NCBI GenBank assembly: GCA_963833585.1
Contig: CAWHYF010000006.1
Coordinates: 248,001-312,000 of the forward strand
Reading direction: 5' to 3'
Origin: Bog-756 sp963833585
GTDB taxonomy: Bacteria > Actinomycetota > Acidimicrobiia > Acidimicrobiales > RAAP-2
DNA length: 64,000 nucleotides
The notes below the pieces were generated by a model. The model made no database searches. It saw nothing but the letters and a program-made list of their open reading frames with translations, and was not told where the DNA came from. Below, in pieces: positions 44,816 to 52,834 of this stretch; position 1 is the first letter of the stretch, and each line of letters opens with the position of its first letter. Position numbers and translations under genes: made by a program.

Positions 44816-45277
44816 GTGCAAGGCTCCACGGGTTTGAGCACCTGGTCTGAGCCGGCTGGCCTCGGACCGGCCGGGACCATCGCCGGTTTCGACCACATCG
44901 CACTCCCGATGCAGGACAGCGAAGCCATGGCGGGCTTCTACCGTTCGCTCGGCCTGCCGGTCACCGAGACCCCCCACCTGCTCCAGGTCCATCTCGGCAC
45001 CCAGATGATCAACTTTCATCGAACCGAGATGTGGAGCCGCCGCGACTTCACGCTCCGCGCCCCCGCGGCGCTGCCCCCCTGCGGCGACATCTGCCTGGTG
45101 TGGGAAGGATCGGCTGAATCGTTGCAAGTGCTGCTGGACGGCGCGGCGGCCACCATCATCGAGGGACCGGTGGAACGCCGCGGCGGCCGCCAGGTACCGG
45201 CCTCGAGCGTGTACGTTCGCGACCCGGACGGCAACCTGGTGGAGTTCATGCGGTATCCGGAGGAGTCCCGTCGGTGA
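44816..45277 (+). CDS. VOC superfamily protein (glyoxalase-like)
   Basis: Protein of 153 residues. After a 20-residue leader the VOC fold begins at GFDHIALPMQDSEAMAGFYR, with LGLPVTETPHLLQVHLGTQM, DICLVWEGSAESLQVLLDGA and the ending SVYVRDPDGNLVEFMRYPEE, which carries the metal Glu (VEF). The DPDGNLVEF signature is that of extradiol-dioxygenase/glyoxalase-like members. GTG 44816 is the first start; TTG 44834 is possible. It converges on the transporter operon at a strong terminator. Confidence 0.82.
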   Translation: MQGSTGLSTWSEPAGLGPAGTIAGFDHIALPMQDSEAMAGFYRSLGLPVTETPHLLQVHLGTQMINFHRTEMWSRRDFTLRAPAALPPCGDICLVWEGSAESLQVLLDGAAATIIEGPVERRGGRQVPASSVYVRDPDGNLVEFMRYPEESRR

Positions 45278-45368
45278 CACGGTGCCGTTCCGGCCGACGA
45301 ACCACCGAGGCCGTCCCAGGATCGGGTCTCGGTGATCCGGTCACCATGGCACTTCGCCGCAACCATCG

Positions 45369-45396
45369 GAGCCGGGGCCGGTACCGGCCCCGGCTC
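45369..45396. terminator. 28-base perfect palindrome, bidirectional terminator
   Basis: The stretch starts GAGCCGGGGCCGG and reads identically on both strands over all 28 bases, giving a fully paired stem. It lies 6 bases past the stop of the binding-protein gene (45403) and 91 bases past the convergent VOC gene. Transcripts from either side would form the same hairpin, as expected of a shared terminator. Confidence 0.72.
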
Positions 45397-45402
45397 GTAC
45401 CT

Positions 45403-46641
45403 CTACGACGAGGTCGCCGTAGACGTACCGGCGATGTCCTTCCCGCAGATCGGCTGAGGGGACACCGGGACGAACCCGTTGGCCTCGGCCTTCATGAACC
45501 ACGTGCAATCCGGCGAGTCGTGCCCGAAGATCGTCGAGTAGTTGATCGACTGGGGCAACAGGCCGTTGGCGTTGTAGGACTTGAGGCCCCGCAGATCCTT
45601 GATGACTGCCGCCCGGGTCGGGTTCTTCCCAGCCATCTGGATGCCCTTGATCATCAGGTCGGCTCCCGCCCATGACTCGTACTGTCCGAACGTCGGGAAC
45701 TGGGTCTTCGTGAAGTGGGCGTACTTCTCCATGGCGGCCTGCATCTGTTGCGTGCCGGCATTAGGGAGGGAGAACGGTCGGAAGAGGGAGAGGAAGTAGG
45801 CACCCTGCAGGGTGTTCCAGGCCGGCGACTTGATCACGTCCGGCTCGAAGCCGGTGGCGAAGACCTCGGCCTTCATCTTCACGCCGGCCTGCTTCAGCGC
45901 CGTGGCCAGCGCGTAGTTGGAGTTGTTGTCGAGGGCGGGCACCATGGAGTTGATGCCCTTCTGCTTCGCCACCAGGGCGGTGCTGGTGAAGTCCACGCTA
46001 CCGAAGGGGACGGTGGTGTCCAGTACCCCGACCTTGCCCCCGGCCCGCTGGAACGACTGGGCCGTGCTGATGGCCGCCCGGCTCGACGAGGGTGAGATGC
46101 TGTACCCGTACGAACCGATCACCGTGCCGCCGTGGCTCTTGATGAAGTTCCCGAGCAGCGTGTTGACCGGATACTTCGGGTCGACACTGCCGAGGTCGGA
46201 GGCGAACATGTTGGTGTAGGGATGCTGGCCCCATTCGGGTCCGTCATCATAGGTCCCGGTCACCGGGACTCCGTGCTGCTGGGGGTACTTGGCCGCCAGG
46301 AAGAACAGCGGACTCTGGGAGACGATCCCGAAGGCCTTGGAGGTGGCGCTCTGCACCGCGGTCGAGATCGCCGTGGGATCCGTCTGGTCGTCGATCACCA
46401 GGGGGACCAGCTGGTGGCCGTTGACGCCTCCTTCAGCGTTCTGGAGGGCGATCCGGGCCTGGAAGCCGGAGGCAGAGGTTCCGTTCTGCGACGCGCCCTG
46501 GCCGGTGAGGTCGGTGATGTACGCCACGGTGATCGGGGCCGGCGACGCCGACGCCCGGGTGGCCGTCGCTCCGACCACCACCAGTGGCAGGACCACGGCA
46601 GCGCTCAGCAACAGCTTGCTCATCGTGCGGGTTACGGACAT
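45403..46641 (-). CDS. ABC transporter substrate-binding protein (branched-chain amino acid type)
   Basis: Exported type I periplasmic-binding protein of 412 residues. Signal peptide: MSVTRTMSK, hydrophobic LLLSAAVVLPLVVVGA, and cleavage near ASASPAP. The mature part begins ITVAYITDLTGQG, then GVNGHQLVPLVIDDQTDPTA, GTVIGSYGYSISPSSSRAAI and FGQYESWAGADLMIKGIQMA, typical of Leu/Ile/Val and aromatic-acid binders. Such genes in catabolic clusters often bind aromatic or terpenoid acids. ATG 46641 is chosen since GGAGGAACG precedes it and the signal peptide starts there. Last gene of the Liv-type operon, separated from the ATPase gene by 172 bases. Confidence 0.9.
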   Translation of the reverse strand: MSVTRTMSKLLLSAAVVLPLVVVGATATRASASPAPITVAYITDLTGQGASQNGTSASGFQARIALQNAEGGVNGHQLVPLVIDDQTDPTAISTAVQSATSKAFGIVSQSPLFFLAAKYPQQHGVPVTGTYDDGPEWGQHPYTNMFASDLGSVDPKYPVNTLLGNFIKSHGGTVIGSYGYSISPSSSRAAISTAQSFQRAGGKVGVLDTTVPFGSVDFTSTALVAKQKGINSMVPALDNNSNYALATALKQAGVKMKAEVFATGFEPDVIKSPAWNTLQGAYFLSLFRPFSLPNAGTQQMQAAMEKYAHFTKTQFPTFGQYESWAGADLMIKGIQMAGKNPTRAAVIKDLRGLKSYNANGLLPQSINYSTIFGHDSPDCTWFMKAEANGFVPVSPQPICGKDIAGTSTATSS

Positions 46642-46813
46642 CGTTCCTCCATTTGATTGATGACGACAATGCATTGATTGGGTGAGGCGTCCCAACGCCC
46701 CAGGCGGCCGCCACTGATGTGTGTTCATTTGAACTCCCCTCGTCGAACCCACGCCTGGCTCCCCCATCCGATTCCGCCGGAGTGATCGTCCGCGTTCTCC
46801 TGGCGAGCGCCGG

Positions 46814-47563
46814 TCACTCTAACGGTCCAACCGCAACCGTTGGTGTCGGGGCCTCGGCCTCTCCCAGATACCGGTCGAGGACCTCCTGTCCGGCCCTGGA
46901 CGCCGGTCCGGACCAGCCCACATGGCCCCGGGTCAGGATCACACAACTGTCCGCCATGGCCAGGGCCCGGTGCACGAACTGCTCGCTCAGCACGATGGTG
47001 ATCCCGGCCCGACGGGCCGACTCGAGACTCTCGAACACCGACTCGGTCATCAGCGGTGCGAGGCCGAGGGACAGTTCGTCGGCGATGACCAGCTTGGGGG
47101 ACACGGCGAAGGCCCGGGCCAGGGCCAGCATCTGCTGTTCGCCCCCCGAGAGGCTGCCGGCTCGCTGCGAACTGCGTGCCCCGAGGACCGGGAACTGCTC
47201 GACGGCCCGTTCGATGGCCGCCGTCCGCTCGGAGCGGGGCTCCTGGGCCACGGCCATTCTCAGGTTGTCGGTGACCGAGAGACCGGGGAAGATGCCCCGA
47301 CCCTCGGGCACGTAGGTCAGGCCGAGCTTGCGCACCGTGTGCGCGGACATCCCGGTGATGTCCCGACCCTCGAAGACCACCCGGCCGCCGGTCGGGGCCA
47401 CCAGGCCCGAAACGGCCCGGGCCAAGGTGCTCTTGCCGGCCCCGTTCACCCCCAGGACGGCCAGCACCGTGCCCGGCGCCACCTCCAACGACACCCCGAA
47501 CAGAGCCTGGGAGGGCCCATAGCAGACATCGAGGTCGTGGACTTCGAGGAGGGGTGCGGTCAC
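46814..47563 (-). CDS. ABC transporter ATP-binding protein, LivF type
   Basis: ATPase of 249 residues. Walker A GVNGAGKSTLARAVSG, signature LSGGEQQMLALARAFAV, Walker B KLVIADELSLGLAP and the switch His replaced by Gln in VLSEQFVHRALAMAD. The SLGLAP and YVPEGRGIFP motifs define LivF. Works with LivG to power uptake by the fused permease. Its start overlaps the stop of the LivG gene by 4 bases (47560-47563). Confidence 0.93.
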   Translation of the reverse strand: MTAPLLEVHDLDVCYGPSQALFGVSLEVAPGTVLAVLGVNGAGKSTLARAVSGLVAPTGGRVVFEGRDITGMSAHTVRKLGLTYVPEGRGIFPGLSVTDNLRMAVAQEPRSERTAAIERAVEQFPVLGARSSQRAGSLSGGEQQMLALARAFAVSPKLVIADELSLGLAPLMTESVFESLESARRAGITIVLSEQFVHRALAMADSCVILTRGHVGWSGPASRAGQEVLDRYLGEAEAPTPTVAVGPLE

Positions 47564-48510
47564 CCGATCACTCCGCCGTCACCGGTCGAGGGGGGTTGGT
47601 CCGGCGATCGCTGCTGTGGCTCGCCGTCGCCCAGATAGGCGGCCCGCACCGCGGGATCGCTGCGGATCTGCTCGGGACTCCCGACCGCGATCCGCTCCCC
47701 GAAGTCGAGGACCACGACCGAGTCCGAGAGGGCGAGGACCGCGGCCACGTCGTGTTCCACGATGACCAGGGAGAGGGCGTGCTCGCTCTGGGCCACGATC
47801 CGGCGGAACACCGAGAGGAGGTTCTCCGACGCCGCGATGTCGAGTCCCGAGAGGGGTTCGTCCAGCAGGAGGACATGGGGATCGCTGGCCAGGGCCCGGC
47901 CCACCTCGACCAGGCGGGCGATGCCCAGCGGGAGGGCGGCGACTGGGGCCTTGCCCACCCGGGTCAGTCGGAGGAGCTCGAGGAGCCCGTCGACCCGCTC
48001 GTTCTCGGGCGCAGACGCCGGCAACAGCGAACGGGGGTCGAGCATGTCCCGCCAGAGGCGTCTGGGTGAGGTGCGGGCCCGGTAGGCCAGGACCAGGTGT
48101 TCCCGCACGGTCAAGCCCATGAACAGCTCGGGTTGCTGGAAGGTCCGGGCCAGGCCTCTGGCGGCACGGGACCGGGGAGAGGCGTTGGTCACGTCGTCGC
48201 CCCGCAGCCATACCTTTCCGTCCCGGGGGGCGAGGAGTCCGGACAGCACGGCGAGCAGCGTCGACTTGCCGGCCCCGTTGGGCCCGACCAGACCGACCAC
48301 GCTTCCCGGCGGCACCTCCAACGAGACCGCGTCGAGGGCGGTGAGCCCGCCGAACCGGACGGTGATCTCCTTGGCCACCATGGCCGGTCTGACCTGCTCG
48401 TCCTGCGCCCGCTCGCCGGCGGGGGGGTCCTTGGTGACGGTGGCACCCGGTGTCACGGCGGTGTCCGGCTGCTGGGCACCGTCCGGCCGGTCCGGGTCGT
48501 CGTTCACCAC
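47560..48510 (-). CDS. ABC transporter ATP-binding protein, LivG type
   Basis: ATPase of 316 residues. An N-terminal tail of about 40 residues, rich in Pro/Asp/Gln, precedes the ABC domain. Walker A GLVGPNGAGKSTLLAVLSG, Q-loop RTFQQPELFMGLTV, a degenerate signature (LPLGIARLVEVGRALA in place of LSGGQ), Walker B VLLLDEPLSGLD and HDVAAVLALSD. The degenerate LPLG signature is common in LivG. The start is GTG 48510, 4 bases after the permease stop. The long tail is unusual. Confidence 0.92.
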   Translation of the reverse strand: MVNDDPDRPDGAQQPDTAVTPGATVTKDPPAGERAQDEQVRPAMVAKEITVRFGGLTALDAVSLEVPPGSVVGLVGPNGAGKSTLLAVLSGLLAPRDGKVWLRGDDVTNASPRSRAARGLARTFQQPELFMGLTVREHLVLAYRARTSPRRLWRDMLDPRSLLPASAPENERVDGLLELLRLTRVGKAPVAALPLGIARLVEVGRALASDPHVLLLDEPLSGLDIAASENLLSVFRRIVAQSEHALSLVIVEHDVAAVLALSDSVVVLDFGERIAVGSPEQIRSDPAVRAAYLGDGEPQQRSPDQPPSTGDGGVIG

Positions 48511-48514
48511 GGCA

Positions 48515-50539
48515 TCACGAGGCCTGTTCCGCGACGAGGGTCGCTCGGTCCCCTGACCGGGCCCCGATCGCCTCGGCGGCGACCTCGTCGGTGAGCGGTA
48601 GCTCGCCGGGACGGGTCGGGGTGAGGTGCAACACCAGCCGTCGCAGCCGTCGGCTCTGCTCGGCCAGGACCCCGTCGGGGTACTTGGCCGCCGAGATGGC
48701 GCCGAGACCGAACAGCACCGGCAGCACGTTGGCCGTCCAGGTGGGCAGGTAGGCCTGGGAGAGGGCGGGGAGCATGACGAAGGTCAGCCCGGCCATCAGG
48801 GCCGCGGCGTTCGAACGCACTCCGATGGTGACCAGGACCGCCAGCCAGACGATCCCGGCGAAGGTGGCGAACTCGCTGGGTTGGAAGGTGGTCTGGGCCG
48901 TGGCCAACAGGCCACCGCCGATCCCCGCCACGAAGGCGGCCAGGGCCCCGGCGATCACCTTCATCTGCACCACGCTGATGCCCGAGGTCCGGGCCCCGGC
49001 CTCGCTCCAGCGGGCGGCGTTGAGGGCGAGGCCGGTGGTCGAACGCCGGAAGTTGACGATGAACAGGGCCACGATGATGAAGGCCACCAGGCACAGGTAG
49101 GAGAAGGCACCGTCCGAGGCCGCGAACCCGGGGCGGTTGAGCGAGAGGCCGAGGCCCTGGTTCACGAAGCTGGGCAGGGTGAACACCAGGTTCTCGATCA
49201 ACAGCCCGAAGGTGAGGGTGACCAGAGCCACATAGAGGTCACCGAGCCGGATGGAGAGGAATCCGACGATGGCCCCCATGGCCAGGGCCACCAGACCGCC
49301 TACGAACACGCCGGCCAGGACCGGCCATCCGGCGTGGTTGGCCAGCTGCACCGTGGTGAGGGCCCCGACCCCGGCGAAGGTGATCTGGCACAGCCAGAGC
49401 ATCCCCCCCTCCCCGGTGACCAGGGTCCAGGACAGGAAGATGACCCCGTAGGCAAAGGCCTGAGCGACCAGGCCCACCCAGTAGCCCGAGAGGATCATGG
49501 GCAGCGCGGCGGCCAGGGCCACCAGGACCACCGGGCCGCCGTATCGGCCGACGGGACCAAGGGAGGCGGTCTCCACCGCCGTCGTGGTCGAACCGGCCAG
49601 CCGGCTCTCGCCTTGAGGGGTGATGGCCCGGTCGAGGGCTCCCCCCCATCCGTCGGTGTCCCCGACCCTGCCCCGACGGAGGAGGTTGTAGATGAGCACC
49701 ACCGCGATGACGATGAACGGTACGGCGTCGATGACCTCGGCGGTCCAGTTGCTGGCCGGAGGGAGGTAGCGCTGGATGAGCGACGTGGCGACCCCCATCA
49801 ACAGCCCCACCCCGACGGCGATGGGCAGGTTCCGGAGCCGGGCGGCGATGACGGCGGCGAAGGTGGCGGCGATCAACAGGGTGAAATTGGCCGCCTCGAG
49901 GCCGATGATGGGGGCGGCCAACACCCCGGCCAGGCCGGCGAAGAACGTGCTCACCGCCCAGACCCCGACCGAGACGGTGGTGGGGTTGGTGCCGGAGAGA
50001 TCGGTCATGGCCGGCGAGTCGACCATGGCCCGTACCTTGAGTCCGACCTCGGTGAAGCGCAGCACCAGGGCACCGATGACCACCGTGAGCAAGACACAGA
50101 TGTAGACGATGATCTGGTCCAGGGTGACGGGCACCCCCAGGAACTGGAAGACGTGCACCGGCTCGGGGGCGAGCCCGGGGGCCTGCTGGATGGCCGCCGA
50201 CCCGAAGATCAGGGTGGCGAGGGAGGGGATGGCGACCGAGAGGCCGATGGTGGCCACCACTTTGATGAGGGGCGAGGCCAACCGCAGGTGACGGAAGAGG
50301 ACGGCGTAGAGCAGCACTCCCAGGGCCGGCGCGGCGATCCCGACGGCCACGATGGCCGACGCCCAGATGGACCACCCCTCCTGGGTGTGGAGGTAGTAGT
50401 AGAAGCGGGCTATGAAGAAAGCCAGCGCTCCGAAGGCGAAGTTGAGGATTCCCGACGAGGTGTAGGTGATGACCAGGCCGGCCGACGCGATGGCGTAGAT
50501 GCCACCGAGCACCAGTCCGGCGATCACGAATTGCAGCAC
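48515..50539 (-). CDS. ABC permease, LivH-LivM fusion
   Basis: Membrane protein of 674 residues joining the two Liv permeases. The first half (about 1-300; FVIAGLVLGGIYAIASAGLV, SSGILNFAFGALAFF) is LivH-like; the second (about 350-620; GLVAQAFAYGVIFLSWTLVT, QITFAGVGALTTVQL, GDLYVALVTLTFGLLIENLV) is LivM-like. Roughly 16-18 membrane helices. The linker has GESRLAGSTTTAVETAS. A C-terminal cytosolic tail of about 60 residues follows. GTG 50539, with GGGGGAGCAC upstream, starts the first gene of the operon. With two ATPases and the binding protein it makes a complete importer. Confidence 0.92.
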   Translation of the reverse strand: MLQFVIAGLVLGGIYAIASAGLVITYTSSGILNFAFGALAFFIARFYYYLHTQEGWSIWASAIVAVGIAAPALGVLLYAVLFRHLRLASPLIKVVATIGLSVAIPSLATLIFGSAAIQQAPGLAPEPVHVFQFLGVPVTLDQIIVYICVLLTVVIGALVLRFTEVGLKVRAMVDSPAMTDLSGTNPTTVSVGVWAVSTFFAGLAGVLAAPIIGLEAANFTLLIAATFAAVIAARLRNLPIAVGVGLLMGVATSLIQRYLPPASNWTAEVIDAVPFIVIAVVLIYNLLRRGRVGDTDGWGGALDRAITPQGESRLAGSTTTAVETASLGPVGRYGGPVVLVALAAALPMILSGYWVGLVAQAFAYGVIFLSWTLVTGEGGMLWLCQITFAGVGALTTVQLANHAGWPVLAGVFVGGLVALAMGAIVGFLSIRLGDLYVALVTLTFGLLIENLVFTLPSFVNQGLGLSLNRPGFAASDGAFSYLCLVAFIIVALFIVNFRRSTTGLALNAARWSEAGARTSGISVVQMKVIAGALAAFVAGIGGGLLATAQTTFQPSEFATFAGIVWLAVLVTIGVRSNAAALMAGLTFVMLPALSQAYLPTWTANVLPVLFGLGAISAAKYPDGVLAEQSRRLRRLVLHLTPTRPGELPLTDEVAAEAIGARSGDRATLVAEQAS

Positions 50540-50617
50540 CCTGTGCTCCCCCTTCTCGGAACCCGGAGCTCGTCGGGGAATGGTCCAGACGAAGAGCCCC
50601 CCCGTGGGAGCGCCCAT

Positions 50618-51408
50618 TCCAGGGAATACCGTATATCAGTATCCGAGAGCCTGCTTGCTGGCTGGGGGGAACGTATTTCTTTGTTCCATCAACAATCCTC
50701 ACCAGCGCATCGGGATGGTATCGCTGGTGCGCCGATCTCCGGCCGCGTTCCGGGACGCAGTTTTGAGGCGGAGTCGAGTCCCCCCGGATCGGGACGCACC
50801 GCTCGGCTCCCCGGCTGCAGGTCGCCCGTCCCCGGCGGCCAGACGGCGCAACTTCTGGGTGTGCCGGCGTGGGATCGGAAGGCGCCGACTTCGGCCCAGA
50901 AGTCCTGGGGCAGGTGGCGCCAGCGAACGACTCCGAACAGGTCCGCGGCTCACCGTCAGCTCGGTCCGGTGGGTCGGGTGACCGGGCCGACGTCGTAGGG
51001 CGTGATGCCGCACCGACCGGTCCGGATCCATCCCACAGGAGCCATCGGGACACCGCCGACCACGGCTTGGACTCCGTTCCCGGGTCGGCGGCGTGGTCGG
51101 TCCGGACCCGACGAACTCGCGAGCGAGGCGCCCAGGCCGTCGAGGTCCCGGTCGGCCGATGACGACGCCGGCCCCTTCCTGGGGCAAACGGTCCCATCGC
51201 GGCCCGGCCGATCCCGCTCAACCCTCTGGTGACGGTGGCTCCCTGGCGGTGAACTCCCGGTCGGTCACGCCGGCCTTGGGCGGGTCGGCCCGCCTCTGCC
51301 GAGGACGGTGCCCTCCGACTCCCGGCTCGGAGGTGGGGTGCTCGTTGCGCCGGATACGTCACTCTCCTACACTGCAAGTCACGTAATCACCCCACGTTTG
51401 GAGCAGCG
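50618..51408. other. Upstream region of the transporter operon, no supported gene
   Basis: About 790 bases. Near the operon it has ATATCAGTATCC (from 50633), which shares nine bases (TATCAGTAT) with the operator before the TetR gene at 62441, and GGAAC-9-GTTCC inverted arms (about 50670-50690). The rest, to 51408, has open frames on both strands without homology. Probably promoter plus decayed DNA. Confidence 0.4.
50634..50642. promoter_or_regulatory. Possible operator half-site of the transporter operon
   Basis: TATCAGTAT, about 95 bases before the permease start, repeats nine bases of the palindromic site between the TetR gene (62441) and its divergent ABC exporter. A shared regulator is possible but the site is not symmetric here. 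Confidence 0.25.
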
Positions 51409-51633
51409 GTGACCCGCAGCGACCTCGATACCATCGACGGCTACCGGACGGACACCCGGACCGAGTACCCCGCCCGGTGTCGGGCACACCTCCGGGCCCG
51501 TTGCCCGGTGCTGCACGAGACGGACCACGACGTCTCCACGGTGAGACGGAACGGACAGGCCGTCGGCGTCGACCACGACCGGTCGACCGTCTCGAACTGC
51601 GCCGCTGCTCTCATCCCCCGGACCGGTGCCTGA
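51409..51633 (+). pseudogene. N-terminal remnant of a cytochrome P450 (first of two)
   Basis: The 74-residue frame reads DLDTIDGYRTDTRTEYPARC, HLRARCPVLHETDHDVSTV and VGVDHDRSTVSNCAA, which follow the first 80 residues of actinobacterial P450s (HLRARCPV-x-HE, then the F-S-S-C-N segment). It stops at 51631-51633 before any I-helix or haem motif. Gene relic. Confidence 0.5.
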
Positions 51634-51821
51634 TGAACCTGCAGGTTGTCTCGCCAAGCTCGGTCGACTCCCCGGACCGGGTCGAGCCCATCCGCTTCGC
51701 CGAGCATGGCTATCCGTACGGAGCGTGGGCCACGTCGCGGGCCGAGACACCGGTGGCGTACCTGGAGCTCGGGGCTGAATGTCCAACCGCAGCCCCTCAG
51801 ATGCGCCGTCGAATCCGGTAG
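51633..51821 (+). pseudogene. N-terminal remnant of a cytochrome P450 (second of two)
   Basis: A different frame reads IRFAEHGYPYGAWATSRAET then PVAYLE, the characteristic F-A-E-HGYP-x-x-x-W-x-x-L-R-A-E-x-PV start of another P450 subfamily. Nothing of the catalytic core follows; the next gene starts 70 bases on. Two dissimilar P450 beginnings in tandem point to successive deletions at this spot. Confidence 0.5.
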
Positions 51822-51890
51822 GCACCTGCCCCGGACGGCAGGCTTCTTCGGCGAGGATGTCGACGCCCCAACCGAGAGGATCACGTACCC

Positions 51891-52769
51891 GTGGAGCAGA
51901 TGAAGTTCGGGATAGCGTTCGCCAACATCGGGCCCTTCGTGGACCCGGAACGTGCCTGCGGCCTGGCCCGAGCGGCCGAGGCGGCGGGTTTCGATTCGAT
52001 CTGGGCCGTCGACCATGTCGTGGTCCCTTCCGGCTACCGTTCGAAGTACCCCTACGACCCCTCAGGGCGTCTGCCGTCGGGCGAAGACGCACCATTTCCC
52101 GAACCCTTGATCTGGCTGGCCTACCTGGCCCGGGAGACGTCTACGATCCGGCTGGCCACCGGCATCCTCATCCTCCCCCAGCGGAATCCGTTGGTCCTGG
52201 CCAAGGAGTTGGCCACCCTTGACTACCTTTCCTCGGGACGGGTGACCCTCGGAGTCGGCATCGGATGGCTGCAAGAAGAGTTCCAGGCGCTCGGCGTCCC
52301 CTTCGAGAAGCGCGGCGAACGAACCGAAGAGGCGGTGGCGGCCATGCGCGCCCTGTGGTCACAGGAACGGGCCACCTTCGAGGGTACGACGGTGCGTTTC
52401 CGGGACGTCTACCTGCGTCCGCAGCCTCCGGGGAGATCCATCCCCGTCCACATAGGCGGCCACAGCAACATTGCCGCCCGGCGGGCGGGTCGGGTCGGCG
52501 ACGGGTTCTTCCCGTTCGGTGTGGAGCGCGACCAGTTGCCCGGTCTGGTCGCCACGTTGCGGCGGGCCGCCGAGGACGCCGGCCGGGATCCGTCGTCGAT
52601 AGAGATCACCGTGAGCAGCTATGCCGTGGACGGCGACCAAGCGCTCGCGGACGTCGAGGCGCTCGGGGCGCTGGGAGCCACCCGGATCGTGGTTCCTTCG
52701 GCCCTGTTCCAGAGGGACCCTGACCAGGCAGTGATGCGCTATGGCCACGACGTGATCGGCCGGCGGTAA
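51891..52769 (+). CDS. LLM class F420-dependent oxidoreductase
   Basis: Luciferase-like protein of 292 residues. MKFGIAFANIGPFVDPERAC, AGFDSIWAVDHVVVPSGY, TGILILPQRNPLVLAKELAT, LDYLSSGRVTLGVGIGWLQE and IPVHIGGHSNIAARRAGRVG are all typical of the TIGR03619-like, F420-linked branch in actinobacteria. GTG 51891 is used; ATG 51900 is also possible. Followed after one base by the inverted repeat of the aldehyde dehydrogenase promoter. Confidence 0.88.
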   Translation: MEQMKFGIAFANIGPFVDPERACGLARAAEAAGFDSIWAVDHVVVPSGYRSKYPYDPSGRLPSGEDAPFPEPLIWLAYLARETSTIRLATGILILPQRNPLVLAKELATLDYLSSGRVTLGVGIGWLQEEFQALGVPFEKRGERTEEAVAAMRALWSQERATFEGTTVRFRDVYLRPQPPGRSIPVHIGGHSNIAARRAGRVGDGFFPFGVERDQLPGLVATLRRAAEDAGRDPSSIEITVSSYAVDGDQALADVEALGALGATRIVVPSALFQRDPDQAVMRYGHDVIGRR

Positions 52770-52770
52770 G

Positions 52771-52787
52771 TGTCACAATACGTGACA
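52771..52787. promoter_or_regulatory. Inverted repeat TGTCAC-5-GTGACA, operator candidate
   Basis: A perfect 6-base inverted repeat around AATAC, two bases after the LLM stop and 48 bases before the aldehyde dehydrogenase ATG. The size and symmetry fit a TetR-type repressor site; the TetR gene at 57224 is the nearest candidate regulator. Confidence 0.55.
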
Positions 52788-52834
52788 ACCGGGGCCACCC
52801 AGCCGGGCTGGACGGCACCACGAGAGGAGCTCCC

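Noticed and set aside
49239..51377. A 712-codon open frame opposite and across the permease gene
   Set aside because: The translation is low-complexity Arg/Gly/Pro-rich, a shadow of high-GC coding on the same strand.
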